A DNA stretch of 37,358 bases from Pseudomonas avellanae BPIC 631 (GCF_000444135.1 NZ_ATDK01000572.1:1-37358), one strand, 5' to 3'; counted from the first letter of the stretch, positions 22,903-31,747 are shown. The notes: generated from the letters alone by a model not told the origin. A program made the numbers and translations.

Positions 22903-24285
22903 TTATATCACCCTGGAAAACTGCTGCCTGTTCTGCCGGGTCAGGTAGGCGTCAAACACCATACACACCGAGCGCACCAGCAACCGGCCCGCTGGCCTGA
23001 CTTCAATTGCGCTATCGCTCAGCGCAATCAGCCCGTCGTTTGCCATGCACAGCAAGTGCGGCCATGCATCGGCGAAGTAGTCCCTGAAACTTATGGTGAA
23101 CGCTTTTTCCAGTTCGCTGAAATTCAGGGTGAAGTGGCAGATCAACTGCTGGATGACGGCGCGTCTGATCCGGTCGTCCTCGCTGCAGATCAGCCCGCGC
23201 CGGGTTGCGGGTTGATCACTGTCCAGCAGCCGCTGATAGTCGTTCAGGTCGCTGCTGTTCTGGCTGTACAGGTTTCCGACCTGGCTGATGGCTGAAACCC
23301 CCAGCCCGATCAGGTCACAGTGGCCATGCGTGGTATATCCCTGAAAGTTGCGTTGCAGGGTCAGTTCTTCCTGAGCGATGGCCAACTCGTCATCGGGCAG
23401 GGCGAAGTGGTCCATACCGATGTACCGGTAACCTGCGTTGGTCAGTTGCTCGACGGTGCGTTCCAGCATAAGCAGCCTGGTGTGCGCATCCGGCAGTTCA
23501 GCCACGTCGATGCGCCGTTGCGGCATGAAGCGTTCCGGCAGATGGGCGTAGTTGAACACTGACAGCCGATCAGGCTGCAATTCGATGATTTCGTCCACCG
23601 TGCGGCTGAACCCTTGCGGGGTTTGCCTGGGCAGGCCGTAGATCAGGTCGATGTTCACCGAGCGAAATTGCAGCGTGCGTGCGGCCTCGACGATGGCGCG
23701 GGTGTCTTCCAGGCTCTGCATGCGGTTGATTGCCCGTTGCACTGTCGGGTCCAGGTCCTGCACGCCAAGGCTGACCCGGTTGAAACCCAGTTCGCGCAGC
23801 AAGCCCATGGTTGCCCAGTCCGCTTCGCGCGGGTCGATCTCGATGCCGTAGTCGCCGGAATCATCCTCCAGCAGCGTGAAATGCGTGCGCAACCGGGCCA
23901 TCAGGCGACGCAGTTCATCATGGCTGAGGAAGGTCGGTGTGCCGCCGCCCAGGTGCAGTTGCTCGACCACCTGACCGGGCGCCAGATGGCAGGCAAGCAT
24001 CCGGATTTCGTGTTCAAGCCGCTGCAGGTAAGCCTGTGCCCGTCCGCGATCCTTGGTGATCACTTTGTTGCAGGCACAGTAGTAGCAAATATTTGCGCAG
24101 AAGGGGATGTGCACGTAAAGCGACAATGGGCGTAGCGCCTTGCGACTTTCGCGCAGGGCGTGCAGCAGCTCGAATGCGCCTGCTCGCGTGTCAAATTGCA
24201 CGGCGGTCGGATAAGACGTGTAGCGCGGTCCTGCCACATCGTAGCGATGGATCAGGTCTGAATCCCAACGAATGGCGTCAAGCAT
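22903..24285 (-). CDS. hemN: Oxygen-independent coproporphyrinogen III dehydrogenase HemN
   Basis: HemN is a radical-SAM enzyme that converts coproporphyrinogen III to protoporphyrinogen IX without oxygen, for heme supply at low oxygen. The 460-residue protein has the cluster motif C63-x3-C67-x2-C70 with a further C72 (CYYCAC), as is typical of true HemN rather than HemW, the LHLGGGTPTFL motif, and a C-terminal HemN domain. Length is typical. A perfect Anr box lies 63-76 bases upstream, and the neighbouring heme-rich oxidase genes fit the role. Confidence 0.96.
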   Translation of the reverse strand: MLDAIRWDSDLIHRYDVAGPRYTSYPTAVQFDTRAGAFELLHALRESRKALRPLSLYVHIPFCANICYYCACNKVITKDRGRAQAYLQRLEHEIRMLACHLAPGQVVEQLHLGGGTPTFLSHDELRRLMARLRTHFTLLEDDSGDYGIEIDPREADWATMGLLRELGFNRVSLGVQDLDPTVQRAINRMQSLEDTRAIVEAARTLQFRSVNIDLIYGLPRQTPQGFSRTVDEIIELQPDRLSVFNYAHLPERFMPQRRIDVAELPDAHTRLLMLERTVEQLTNAGYRYIGMDHFALPDDELAIAQEELTLQRNFQGYTTHGHCDLIGLGVSAISQVGNLYSQNSSDLNDYQRLLDSDQPATRRGLICSEDDRIRRAVIQQLICHFTLNFSELEKAFTISFRDYFADAWPHLLCMANDGLIALSDSAIEVRPAGRLLVRSVCMVFDAYLTRQNRQQFSRVI

Positions 24286-24347
24286 GCGCGCGTTTCCCGG
24301 TCAGGCTGGCGATGCGCCGAGCATACGCAGCCGATCAGTGGCAGGCC

Positions 24348-24361
24348 TTGATATGGATCAA
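24348..24361 (-). promoter_or_regulatory. Perfect Anr/FNR box upstream of hemN
   Basis: TTGATATGGATCAA is an exact TTGAT-N4-ATCAA palindrome. Its centre is about 70 bases before the hemN start codon, so a class II promoter (site at -41.5) would begin near 24313 with a leader of about 28 bases. The regulator gene anr is two genes downstream. Confidence 0.9.
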
Positions 24362-24379
24362 AAGGCGGGAAGGCCCGGT

Positions 24380-25063
24380 TCAATGCCCCATAAGCCAGTG
24401 CTGATGAGGCCCCGGCAGGGTCCACACACCAAACACGATCACCAGCAGCCCGCCCGCCACACGAACGCCACGCTTGCGCAGCAGCGCAGTGGTGCGTTCG
24501 GCGGCCAGCCCGGTGGCCAGCAGAACCGGCCAGGTGCCCAGCCCGAAGGCCAGCATCAACAGTGCGCTGTCGACAGGATTGCCCTGACTTGAGGCCCAGA
24601 GCAGCGCGCTGTAGACCAGCCCGCAGGGCAACCAGCCCCACAGGGCGCCGAGCAACAAGGCGCGCGGCAGGCTGGACACCGGCAGCAAGCGACTGGCCAG
24701 CGGTTGCACGTAGCGCCACAAACCTCGGCCCAGGCGCTCGATGTGTGTCAGCCCGCTCCACCAACCGGCCAGATACAGGCCCATGACAATCAGCAATACC
24801 GCCGCCATGACCCGCAGGCCCGTTGCCAGCGGGCTTTGCGCAACTGCCCAACCGACCAGCCCGGAACAAAAGCCCGCCACGACATAGCTGAGAATGCGCC
24901 CAAGGTTATAGGCCAACAGCAGACGAAAGCGGCGGTTGCGTTGCTCTTTGGGGATAGCCAGCGTCAGTGCACCCATCAGGCCGCCACACATCCCCAGGCA
25001 ATGACCGCCGCCCAGCAGGCCGAGAACAAGCGCGGACAGCAACACCGGCGCCAGTTCAAACAT
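24380..25063 (-). CDS. TauE/SafE-type membrane protein of the cbb3 cluster
   Basis: A 227-residue, mostly hydrophobic protein with about six membrane helices. The N-terminal GGGHCLGMCGG motif (about 17-27) carries His, two Cys and a Met and is shared by a subfamily labelled sulfite exporter TauE/SafE that often follows ccoS. A metal-related role in cbb3 maturation is an inference from this motif and position. The ATG at 25063 (MFELAPVLLS) is used; it overlaps the end of ccoS by eight bases. Confidence 0.85.
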   Translation of the reverse strand: MFELAPVLLSALVLGLLGGGHCLGMCGGLMGALTLAIPKEQRNRRFRLLLAYNLGRILSYVVAGFCSGLVGWAVAQSPLATGLRVMAAVLLIVMGLYLAGWWSGLTHIERLGRGLWRYVQPLASRLLPVSSLPRALLLGALWGWLPCGLVYSALLWASSQGNPVDSALLMLAFGLGTWPVLLATGLAAERTTALLRKRGVRVAGGLLVIVFGVWTLPGPHQHWLMGH

Positions 25064-25259
25064 CGTGCTTCTCGTCAGTGCCCGGCGTGTGATGCGCTGG
25101 CGGGCGCTGATCCGCAGGCGGCGGGTCATCGAACAGGATGCTGTGTGCCGGGCCTTCCATGTCGTCGTACTGGCCGCTGTCCACCGCCCAGAAAAAAACG
25201 TAGATCGCGATACCCACCAGCAGCAGGGCAGCGGGGATCATGATGTAAAGCGCGGGCAT
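25056..25259 (-). CDS. ccoS: cbb3 oxidase maturation protein CcoS
   Basis: CcoS is a small membrane protein needed to insert heme and copper into cbb3 oxidase. The 67-residue product MPALYIMIPA... has one membrane helix (about 5-25) with the family end FFWAVDSGQYDDMEGPAHSILFDD. Its start overlaps the end of ccoI by 22 bases and its end overlaps the next gene by eight, typical of a tightly coupled operon. Confidence 0.93.
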   Translation of the reverse strand: MPALYIMIPAALLLVGIAIYVFFWAVDSGQYDDMEGPAHSILFDDPPPADQRPPAHHTPGTDEKHDV

Positions 25260-27709
25260 GAAACCTCCGGGGCGGTTTGCGACAAGTGTGCAGCGCGCGG
25301 CACGCGGGTCAGGCGCAGTGCGTTGAGCACCACGATCAATGAGCTGATCGACATGCCGATCGCTGCCCAGATCGGGGTGATCCAGCCCAGCGCTGCGAAC
25401 GGCAACATGAGGCCATTGTACAGACCGGCCCAGACCAGGTTTTCGATAATGATGCGCCGGGTCCGTCGGGCCAGGGTAAGTGCATCGATCAGCACCGGCA
25501 AGCGGTTGCACAGCAAGACGGCATCGGCGCTGGTTTTCGCAAGGTCAGTGGCCGAGCCCATCGCCACGCTGATGTCTGCAGCCGCCATGACCGGCACGTC
25601 GTTCACGCCGTCACCGATCATCAGCACTTTGCGGCCTTGTGACTGCAGCACCCGCAGCACCGCCAGCTTATCGTCGGGACGCAAGCCGCCACGGGCGTCC
25701 TCGATACCCAGTACTTGTGCGACGCTGGCAACCATGGGCGAGCTGTCGCCGGACAACAGCAGGGTTTTCCAGCCACGGGCCTTGCAGGCGTGTAACAAGC
25801 TATGCGCATCGTCGCGCAGTCGGTCGTCCAGCACCAGCCATGCCAGAGGGCCTTGCGTGTCGCCGAGCAGCAGCCATTGCCCGGAGGGGGCTGTTATAGA
25901 CAGCGTTTCAGTGCCGCTAAGGGCGCAGACAAAAGCCGGCTGACCAATGCGCAAGCGGCGGGTACCGACAACGCCTTCAAGGCCCAGCCCCGGTGTGCTG
26001 TGCACCTCTTCAGCGGCCACGGGTGCGCGGCCAAAGGCGCGGGCGATGGGGTGCTCGGAGCGGTTTTCCAGCGCCGCCGCCAGTTCCAGGCAGGTGTCCG
26101 CGTCGAGCGTGCCCAGTGGCTGAACACTGCGCAGTACCAGGCGCCCTTCGGTAAGGGTGCCGGTCTTGTCGAAGATGACCGTGTCGATCTGATTCAGGCC
26201 TTCCAGCACATGACCACGGGTCAACAGCAGGCCGAGTGTGTGCAGCGTGCCGGTGGATGCGGTCAGGGCGGTCGGGGTTGCCAGCGACAGCGCGCAGGGA
26301 CAGGTGGCGACCAGCATCGCCAGCACGATCCAGAACGCCCGCGATGCGTCGATCTGCCACCAGATCACCCCGATCAGCGCAGCAGCCATCAGCGAAAACA
26401 GCAGAAAAATCTGCGCCGCCCGGTCGGCCAGTTGTTCGAGGCGGGGCTTTTCTGCCTGGGCGCGTTCGAGCAGGCGAACAATGGCCGAAAGACGGGTCTC
26501 CTGACCCAGCGCCGCCACCTTGACGGTCAGCGGACTGTCGACATTCAGCGTCCCGGCAGTGACCGCATCGCCCGTGCTGCGTGCCTGTGGCAGGTATTCG
26601 CCGGTCAGCAGCGACTCATCGACACTGGATTGACCCTCGACAATGGTGCCGTCAGCCGGAATCACCGCACCGGGCCGCACCAGTACCCGGTCAGCCAAAC
26701 GCAGCTCACTGAGCATGATGCGCTGGCTCTGGCCGTCTTCGCCAAGGCGCAGGCATGAGGCAGGCAGCAGGTTGACCAGTTGCGCGGTGGCCGCGGCGGT
26801 GCGCTCCCGGGCCCGGCGTTCCAGATAGCGCCCGGCCAGCAGAAACAGGGCGAACATGCCGACCGCATCGAAATACAGCTCGCCCGTGCCGGTGATTGCG
26901 GTCCAGATGCCTGCCACATAAGCCGCGCCAATGGCCAGCGACACAGAGACGTCCATCGTCAGTTGGCGGTTGCGCAGGTCACGCAAGGCACCGCGAAAGA
27001 ACGGCGCGCAACTGTAGAACACGATGGGCGTGGTCAGAAACAACGCCACCCAGCGCAGAATGGTGTGCATCTGCGGGCTGAGGTCGATGTTGAACTCCGG
27101 CCAGGTGGCCATGGTTGCCATCATTGCCTGAAACCACAACAGGCCGGCGACGCCCAGTTGTCGCAAGGCCAGACGGTTTTTACTCGCCAGCCGTTCGGCA
27201 GCGCGGTCGGCCTGCCACGGATGGGCGACGTAGCCGATGGCGTGCAGTTCGCTCAGCAACTGGCTGAGAGGCAGTTGATCGACGCGCCAGCGCACCTGCA
27301 AGCGATGGGTCGAGAGGTTCATGCGCGCCTCGGCAACCGCCGGCAACCGGCCGAGGCGCTGTTCGATCAACCAGCCGCAGGCTGCGCAACTGATGCCCTC
27401 GATCAGCAGAATGGCTTCGGATAATTCCCCTTGGTGGCGCACGAACGGTGCCTGTACGTCAGGGCGGTCGTAGAGTGCCAGCTCATCGATCAACTGCGCG
27501 GGCAGGCTTTGCGGGTTGGCTGATGTTTCACTGCGATGGCGGTAATAGCTTTCCAGACCGCTCGCAACGATGGCTTCGGTGACCGCCTGACAGCCCGGGC
27601 AACACAGCTCACGGGTTTCACCGAGCACCACGGCGTTGAAGCGCTTGCCGGCCGGCACGGGCAGGGCGCAGTGGTAACAGGGCGTCGGGGGGCGGTTGAG
27701 CGCGGTCAC
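25238..27709 (-). CDS. ccoI: Copper-transporting P1B ATPase CcoI
   Basis: CcoI exports copper from the cytoplasm for the CuB centre of cbb3 oxidase. The 823-residue protein has an N-terminal cysteine-rich part (CYHC, CCPGC), a heavy-metal-binding motif GISC108-A-A-C111, eight membrane helices, the ion-channel CPC in ATCPCALSLATP, phosphorylation site D514 (DKTGTLTEG), SEHP and GDGVNDVP. It lies two bases after ccoH. FixI is the rhizobial name for the same protein. Confidence 0.96.
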   Translation of the reverse strand: MTALNRPPTPCYHCALPVPAGKRFNAVVLGETRELCCPGCQAVTEAIVASGLESYYRHRSETSANPQSLPAQLIDELALYDRPDVQAPFVRHQGELSEAILLIEGISCAACGWLIEQRLGRLPAVAEARMNLSTHRLQVRWRVDQLPLSQLLSELHAIGYVAHPWQADRAAERLASKNRLALRQLGVAGLLWFQAMMATMATWPEFNIDLSPQMHTILRWVALFLTTPIVFYSCAPFFRGALRDLRNRQLTMDVSVSLAIGAAYVAGIWTAITGTGELYFDAVGMFALFLLAGRYLERRARERTAAATAQLVNLLPASCLRLGEDGQSQRIMLSELRLADRVLVRPGAVIPADGTIVEGQSSVDESLLTGEYLPQARSTGDAVTAGTLNVDSPLTVKVAALGQETRLSAIVRLLERAQAEKPRLEQLADRAAQIFLLFSLMAAALIGVIWWQIDASRAFWIVLAMLVATCPCALSLATPTALTASTGTLHTLGLLLTRGHVLEGLNQIDTVIFDKTGTLTEGRLVLRSVQPLGTLDADTCLELAAALENRSEHPIARAFGRAPVAAEEVHSTPGLGLEGVVGTRRLRIGQPAFVCALSGTETLSITAPSGQWLLLGDTQGPLAWLVLDDRLRDDAHSLLHACKARGWKTLLLSGDSSPMVASVAQVLGIEDARGGLRPDDKLAVLRVLQSQGRKVLMIGDGVNDVPVMAAADISVAMGSATDLAKTSADAVLLCNRLPVLIDALTLARRTRRIIIENLVWAGLYNGLMLPFAALGWITPIWAAIGMSISSLIVVLNALRLTRVPRAAHLSQTAPEVSCPRFTS

Positions 27710-27711
27710 GT

Positions 27712-28248
27712 TCAGTCGTTCCGGTGTTGCGCAGCTTGCAGCGGTTCATCGCCGAGTGTCAGTTCATCCGCGCCGACCTGCTCTTCCTCGAACAAGCGCC
27801 AGGTCTGATTGCCTTCAACGCCCAGCAGCTCGACAAAGCGCCGGCCTGCGACGCTGTCCTGCAACTGGCCGATGTAACGGTCTGGCTCGGTCGGGCTGCG
27901 ATTCAGAAACACCCGCCGATCACGGGCGGGCTGTGTGGGCGAAATCAGGTTCAGTTCCAGACGCTGCGGGCGGCTGTTGCCGCCCAAACGCAGCCCGACC
28001 TCGCCGGTCAGGTCGTCCAGATGGATGCTGGCGCGCAGCTTGAGATTCTGGGCCAGCACTTCGCGGTTCAGCGAGCGATTGATGCCTTTGCCTGCCTCGT
28101 AGTAATTGTCGGTGACCAATGGGTCCGGGTTGGTCACGGCAATGAACACCATCGACAGGCTCAACGTCACCGAACAGGCCAGGATGCCAATGATGATCCA
28201 AGGCCACAACTGCCTGTACCAAGGGCTTGAAACGGTCGCGACAGGCAT
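27712..28248 (-). CDS. ccoH: cbb3 oxidase assembly protein CcoH
   Basis: CcoH (FixH) assists assembly and stability of the cbb3 complex. The 178-residue protein has one N-terminal membrane helix (about 17-40), the conserved NPDPLVTDNYYEAGKGINR segment, and a periplasmic beta-rich domain. The ATG at 28248 is chosen because the protein then starts just before the membrane segment; a longer reading would enter ccoG. Confidence 0.93.
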   Translation of the reverse strand: MPVATVSSPWYRQLWPWIIIGILACSVTLSLSMVFIAVTNPDPLVTDNYYEAGKGINRSLNREVLAQNLKLRASIHLDDLTGEVGLRLGGNSRPQRLELNLISPTQPARDRRVFLNRSPTEPDRYIGQLQDSVAGRRFVELLGVEGNQTWRLFEEEQVGADELTLGDEPLQAAQHRND

Positions 28249-28258
28249 GGCGATGCTC

Positions 28259-29671
28259 TTAACGAATAGGTGGGCCGGTGAAACGGCTTGGGGTCTGGAC
28301 TCGGGTGTCGCTGTCGATGCCCTTGAGGGTGAAAATGACCTCGTTGCTGCTCGATAACAGGGCCTGCGGCGTGCTGGACAACGCCACCGGCAAGCTGATG
28401 ATCTCGCCCGCCGGAACGTTGATTTCACGCAGGCCTTGCAGCCTAAGATCAGGCAGGCCGCTGGCAGTCAGCAGGTAGGTGTGATCAACCTGGTCCTTGT
28501 TCATGATCTTCACGCTGTAGACGTTTTCGATCCGGCCCTCGGTGTTTTCCCGGAACAGCATACGGTCCTTGCTGACCTCCAGCCCCACCAGTGTGCGCAT
28601 GCAGAAGGCGGTGGTCAGCAGCCCGATCATCAGCAGCAGGACCAGCGCATAACCGATCAGGCGTGGGCGCAAGGTGTGGGTGCGCTGCCCGGATAAATTG
28701 TGTTCGGTTGTGTAGCGAATCAGGCCGCGAGGGTAGTCCATCTTGTCCATGACAGTGTCGCAAGCGTCTACACAGGCCGCGCAACCAATGCACTCGACCT
28801 GCAGGCCGTCGCGAATGTCGATGCCGGTCGGGCAGACCTGAACGCACAGCGTGCAGTCGATGCAGTCACCGAGCCCCTGAGCCTGATGGTCGGTTTCCTT
28901 CTTGCGCGGCCCGCGTGGTTCGCCACGGCGCGGGTCGTAGGAAATGACCAGCGTGTCCTTGTCGAACATCACGCTCTGGAACCGCGCGTAGGGGCACATA
29001 TAGATGCACACCTGCTCACGCAGCCAGCCTGCGTTAAGGTAAGTGGCGAGGGTGAAAAAGCCGACCCAGAAATACGCCCAGCCGTCTGCCTCGCCGGTGA
29101 ACAGTTCTATACACAAGTCGCGGATTGGCGAGAAATAGCCCACGAAAGTCAGGCCCGTGGCAAAGCCGATCATCAGCCACAGGCTGTGCTTGGCCAGCTT
29201 GCGCAGCAGTTTGCCAGCGCTCATCGGGGCATGGTCGAGCCTGATACGCTGGTTGCGGTCGCCCTCGGTGACTTTCTCGCACCACATGAACATCCAGGTC
29301 CAGACGCTCTGCGGGCAGGTATAGCCGCACCAGACACGTCCGGCATAGACCGTGATGAAGAACAGCCCGAAGGCGGCAACGATGAGAATCCCCGACAGCA
29401 GGATGAAATCCTGCGGCCAGAACGTCGCGCCGAAGATATAGAACTTGCGCTCCGGCAGGTCCCACCACACGGCCTGATGCCCGTTTTGATTGAGCCAGAC
29501 CGTACCGAAAAAGATGAGCAGCAACACTGCGCCACCCGCCATGCGCAGCGTGCGAAACAGACCCTTGAAAGCGCGGGTGTGGATTTTCGTGCGCGAGGCG
29601 TAAAGATCGACGTATTCGCTGCTCTCATCGGGCGACGGTGTGATGTCGTTTACTGGAATCCGGTTGCTCAT
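28259..29671 (-). CDS. ccoG: Cytochrome oxidase accessory ferredoxin-like protein CcoG
   Basis: CcoG (FixG/RdxA) is a membrane iron-sulfur protein that reduces Cu(II) for cbb3 assembly. The 470-residue protein has about five membrane helices, RVWCGYTCPQSVW, and two ferredoxin-type [4Fe-4S] motifs (CIDCTLCVQVCP and CIGCAACVDAC), then a C-terminal Ig-like domain. ATG 29671 (MSNRIPV) is preferred; an in-frame TTG four codons earlier is possible. It is separated from ccoP by a toxin-antitoxin pair; no Anr box is visible in the 64 bases before it. Confidence 0.95.
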   Translation of the reverse strand: MSNRIPVNDITPSPDESSEYVDLYASRTKIHTRAFKGLFRTLRMAGGAVLLLIFFGTVWLNQNGHQAVWWDLPERKFYIFGATFWPQDFILLSGILIVAAFGLFFITVYAGRVWCGYTCPQSVWTWMFMWCEKVTEGDRNQRIRLDHAPMSAGKLLRKLAKHSLWLMIGFATGLTFVGYFSPIRDLCIELFTGEADGWAYFWVGFFTLATYLNAGWLREQVCIYMCPYARFQSVMFDKDTLVISYDPRRGEPRGPRKKETDHQAQGLGDCIDCTLCVQVCPTGIDIRDGLQVECIGCAACVDACDTVMDKMDYPRGLIRYTTEHNLSGQRTHTLRPRLIGYALVLLLMIGLLTTAFCMRTLVGLEVSKDRMLFRENTEGRIENVYSVKIMNKDQVDHTYLLTASGLPDLRLQGLREINVPAGEIISLPVALSSTPQALLSSSNEVIFTLKGIDSDTRVQTPSRFTGPPIR

Positions 29672-29735
29672 CGATGGGTCCAACGGAGCTGGCGCAGCCC
29701 GGGCCGATGCGGGTCAGGCCGGTTCACAGCCGCGT

Positions 29736-30188
29736 TCAACGTGACGCACTTGAGTAATGGGCCGTTTCTTCGTTCAACTGACTGATCCAGGGATTAAGCA
29801 AGGCGGCTCCGCTCGATTTGAAATCTGCTGTGTTGCGGGTGACCACGGTCATTCCGTGTACCAGCGCGGTGGCGGCGATCAGGGCATCACATTCGCTGCG
29901 CGGGTCGGGCACGTGCAGTTGGGCGCAGCGTTTTGCGACCTGAGTGTCGATTGGCAGAATGCGCCCGGCGAACGCTTTCAATACATGGTGGTCGAGCCAC
30001 ATTCGCAGGGCTGCACCTTGCGTCGGGTCACGGCGTTCGATCCGCAGGATACCTGTTTCGAGCTCAAGAATCGTGATGGACGAGATGAACAGGCTGGATG
30101 CCATCTGGGTTCGCGACCAGCGGAGCACGTTCGCGTCGGCATTGCGTTTTCTGAGTTCGGACACCACGTTGGTGTCGAGCAGGAACAT
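29736..30188 (-). CDS. PIN-domain ribonuclease toxin (VapC/FitB-like)
   Basis: A type II toxin, probably cutting RNA when freed from its antitoxin. The 150-residue PIN domain begins MFLLDTNVVSELRK and carries the acidic metal-binding set D5, E42 (ILELE), D101 (SECDALIAATA) and D122 (TRNTADF), all intact. LLDTNVVSELRK is close to the FitB branch. It overlaps the antitoxin gene by one base (TGATG). It lies between ccoP and ccoG on the same strand. Confidence 0.92.
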   Translation of the reverse strand: MFLLDTNVVSELRKRNADANVLRWSRTQMASSLFISSITILELETGILRIERRDPTQGAALRMWLDHHVLKAFAGRILPIDTQVAKRCAQLHVPDPRSECDALIAATALVHGMTVVTRNTADFKSSGAALLNPWISQLNEETAHYSSASR

Positions 30189-30439
30189 CAGGACAGGTCA
30201 ACCGGTCGAGGCGTGATGACAGCCCGTTGCGGCTCGAATTCGATATCGAGGTGCGCCGGCATGATCAACAGGTCAGCGATACTCGCTGCACTGCCGGTCA
30301 GTTGCAGGTACGCCTCGATCGACAGCAGCACATGGGCAGGGCGACCTCGGTCGGTAATGAACACCGGGCCTTCATTCGCAGCCTTCTTGGCCCCGCTGGT
30401 GTCCTGGTTGAATTCGCGGCTTGAGAGGGTAGTTGTCAT
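30188..30439 (-). CDS. Phd/YefM-type antitoxin
   Basis: The 83-residue protein MTTTLSSREFNQD... has the prevent-host-death/YefM fold signature: SSREFNQDTSGAKKAANEGPVFITDRGRPAHVLLSIEAYLQL, expected to bind DNA as a dimer at its N-terminus and the PIN toxin at its C-terminus. ATG 30439 is chosen because the family starts just before this motif. It precedes the toxin with a one-base overlap, the usual order. Confidence 0.9.
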   Translation of the reverse strand: MTTTLSSREFNQDTSGAKKAANEGPVFITDRGRPAHVLLSIEAYLQLTGSAASIADLLIMPAHLDIEFEPQRAVITPRPVDLS

Positions 30440-30486
30440 GAAAGCGACCTCCGGAATGGGCAGACACATCGTCGTGATAATGAGCA

Positions 30487-30515
30487 AGTCTAGCCATGTA
30501 GAGATGTAACTACAA
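30487..30515 (-). promoter_or_regulatory. Promoter and operator of the toxin-antitoxin operon
   Basis: On the minus strand TTGTAG (30515-30510) and TAGACT (30492-30487) are 17 bases apart, a sigma70-like pair. The palindrome TGTAG-N8-CTACA (30497-30514) covers the -35 and spacer and suits an autorepression site for the Phd-type antitoxin. A start near 30480 leaves a leader of about 40 bases. Confidence 0.55.
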
Positions 30516-30576
30516 TATCTGAAGTCTTTCGAATTGCAACGGGCGGCGGGTCCCAGTCATGCCCGGTCGAGGCAAA

Positions 30577-31554
30577 TTATTTGGGCTCTGCCGGCGTCTC
30601 CTGACGGGACAGGCTGTAAACGTAGGCGGCAAGGATGTGAACCCGGTCATTGCCCTGTAACGCTTGCTGAGCGGGCATCTGGCCCTGGCGACCGTCGCGT
30701 ATGGTCTGTTGAAGCCGGGCGAAACTGGCACCGTAAATAAACGCATCCGGGTGCGTCAGGTCCGGTGCGCCCAAGATCGGCATGCCTTTGCCTTCCGGCC
30801 CATGACAGGCAGCGCAGAGTGTGGCGAAGGTCTTCTGGCCCGCGACAGGGTCAGCCTTGGCGTCTTCGGGCAATTGCCGGGCGTCCAGTCGGGTCAGCAC
30901 GTAGGCCGACACATCGCGCACGCCTTGTTCGCCAAGCACTTCGCCCAAGGCCGGCATCACGCCCATGCGTCCGGCCATTACCGACGTCTTGATTGCCTGA
31001 GCATCGCCGCCCCAGCGCCAGTCCGCGTCGGTCAGGTTGGGAAAACCGTAGGCCCCTTTGGCGTCGGAGCCGTGGCAGACCGAGCAGTTGGAGGCGAACA
31101 GGCGCGCGCCGATTTTCAGCGCCTGCGGGTCTTTGGCCACTTCCTCGACGGGCATCGCTGCATATTTTGCGAACAGCGGTCCGTAGCGTGCCTCGGCACT
31201 GGCGACTTCGCGCTCCCACTCGTGAACACTGCTCCAGCCCTGCTGGCCGTCCGAGAACTGCGAGTTGCTGCCCTTGTCCCGGTACTCGTAACCGGGCAAT
31301 AGCCCCTGCCAATTGCCCAGGCCCGGATACAGCAGCAGGTAAGCCAGCGCGAAAATAAGGGTGGCGATGAACAGCAGGAACCACCACCTGGGTAGCGGAT
31401 TGTCGTATTCCTCGATGCCGTCGAACGAGTGGCCGACTTTTTCGTCGGTCGGCGCCTCGCGCTGGCCCTTGCGGGTGGACAGCAACAGCCAGAGCATGGC
31501 GATGATTGTGCCCAGCGTCAGAGCGGTGACGTACAGGCTCCAGAACGTACTCAT
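30577..31554 (-). CDS. ccoP: cbb3 oxidase diheme subunit CcoP
   Basis: CcoP passes electrons into cbb3 oxidase. The 325-residue protein has two N-terminal membrane helices (about 5-27 and 57-78), the PLPRWW segment, and two c-type heme sites, CSVCH and CAACH, with downstream Met ligands, in the periplasmic half. It starts within the ccoQ stop (ATGA overlap). In Pseudomonas ccoG normally follows; here the toxin-antitoxin pair intervenes. Confidence 0.96.
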   Translation of the reverse strand: MSTFWSLYVTALTLGTIIAMLWLLLSTRKGQREAPTDEKVGHSFDGIEEYDNPLPRWWFLLFIATLIFALAYLLLYPGLGNWQGLLPGYEYRDKGSNSQFSDGQQGWSSVHEWEREVASAEARYGPLFAKYAAMPVEEVAKDPQALKIGARLFASNCSVCHGSDAKGAYGFPNLTDADWRWGGDAQAIKTSVMAGRMGVMPALGEVLGEQGVRDVSAYVLTRLDARQLPEDAKADPVAGQKTFATLCAACHGPEGKGMPILGAPDLTHPDAFIYGASFARLQQTIRDGRQGQMPAQQALQGNDRVHILAAYVYSLSRQETPAEPK

Positions 31555-31742
31555 GATCGATTTTCTCGCTCGGCCCTGGCCTGCTCGACCGTGTCGATGG
31601 CCTCGGGGTCATCTGCGAACGGCAGCAGGGTCGCGTCGTCAAAGTGGGCCTTGCGTGCTGGGCTGAACACCCACAGCATCAGGCCGATGAACGCGACCAT
31701 GACGACCAGTGTGCCGAGACCCCGAATCATTCCGATGTCCAT
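31551..31742 (-). CDS. ccoQ: cbb3 oxidase small subunit CcoQ
   Basis: CcoQ is a small single-helix subunit that stabilises the cbb3 complex. The 63-residue product MDIGMIRGLG... has one membrane helix (about 8-27) followed by the family pattern FSPARKAHFDDATLLPFADD. It starts five bases after ccoO and overlaps ccoP by four bases. Confidence 0.93.
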   Translation of the reverse strand: MDIGMIRGLGTLVVMVAFIGLMLWVFSPARKAHFDDATLLPFADDPEAIDTVEQARAERENRS

Positions 31743-31747
31743 GCTGA

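Noticed and set aside
28700..29785. 361-codon open frame antisense to ccoG
   Set aside because: Mirror of ccoG, which has all family motifs; no ribosome site or domain.
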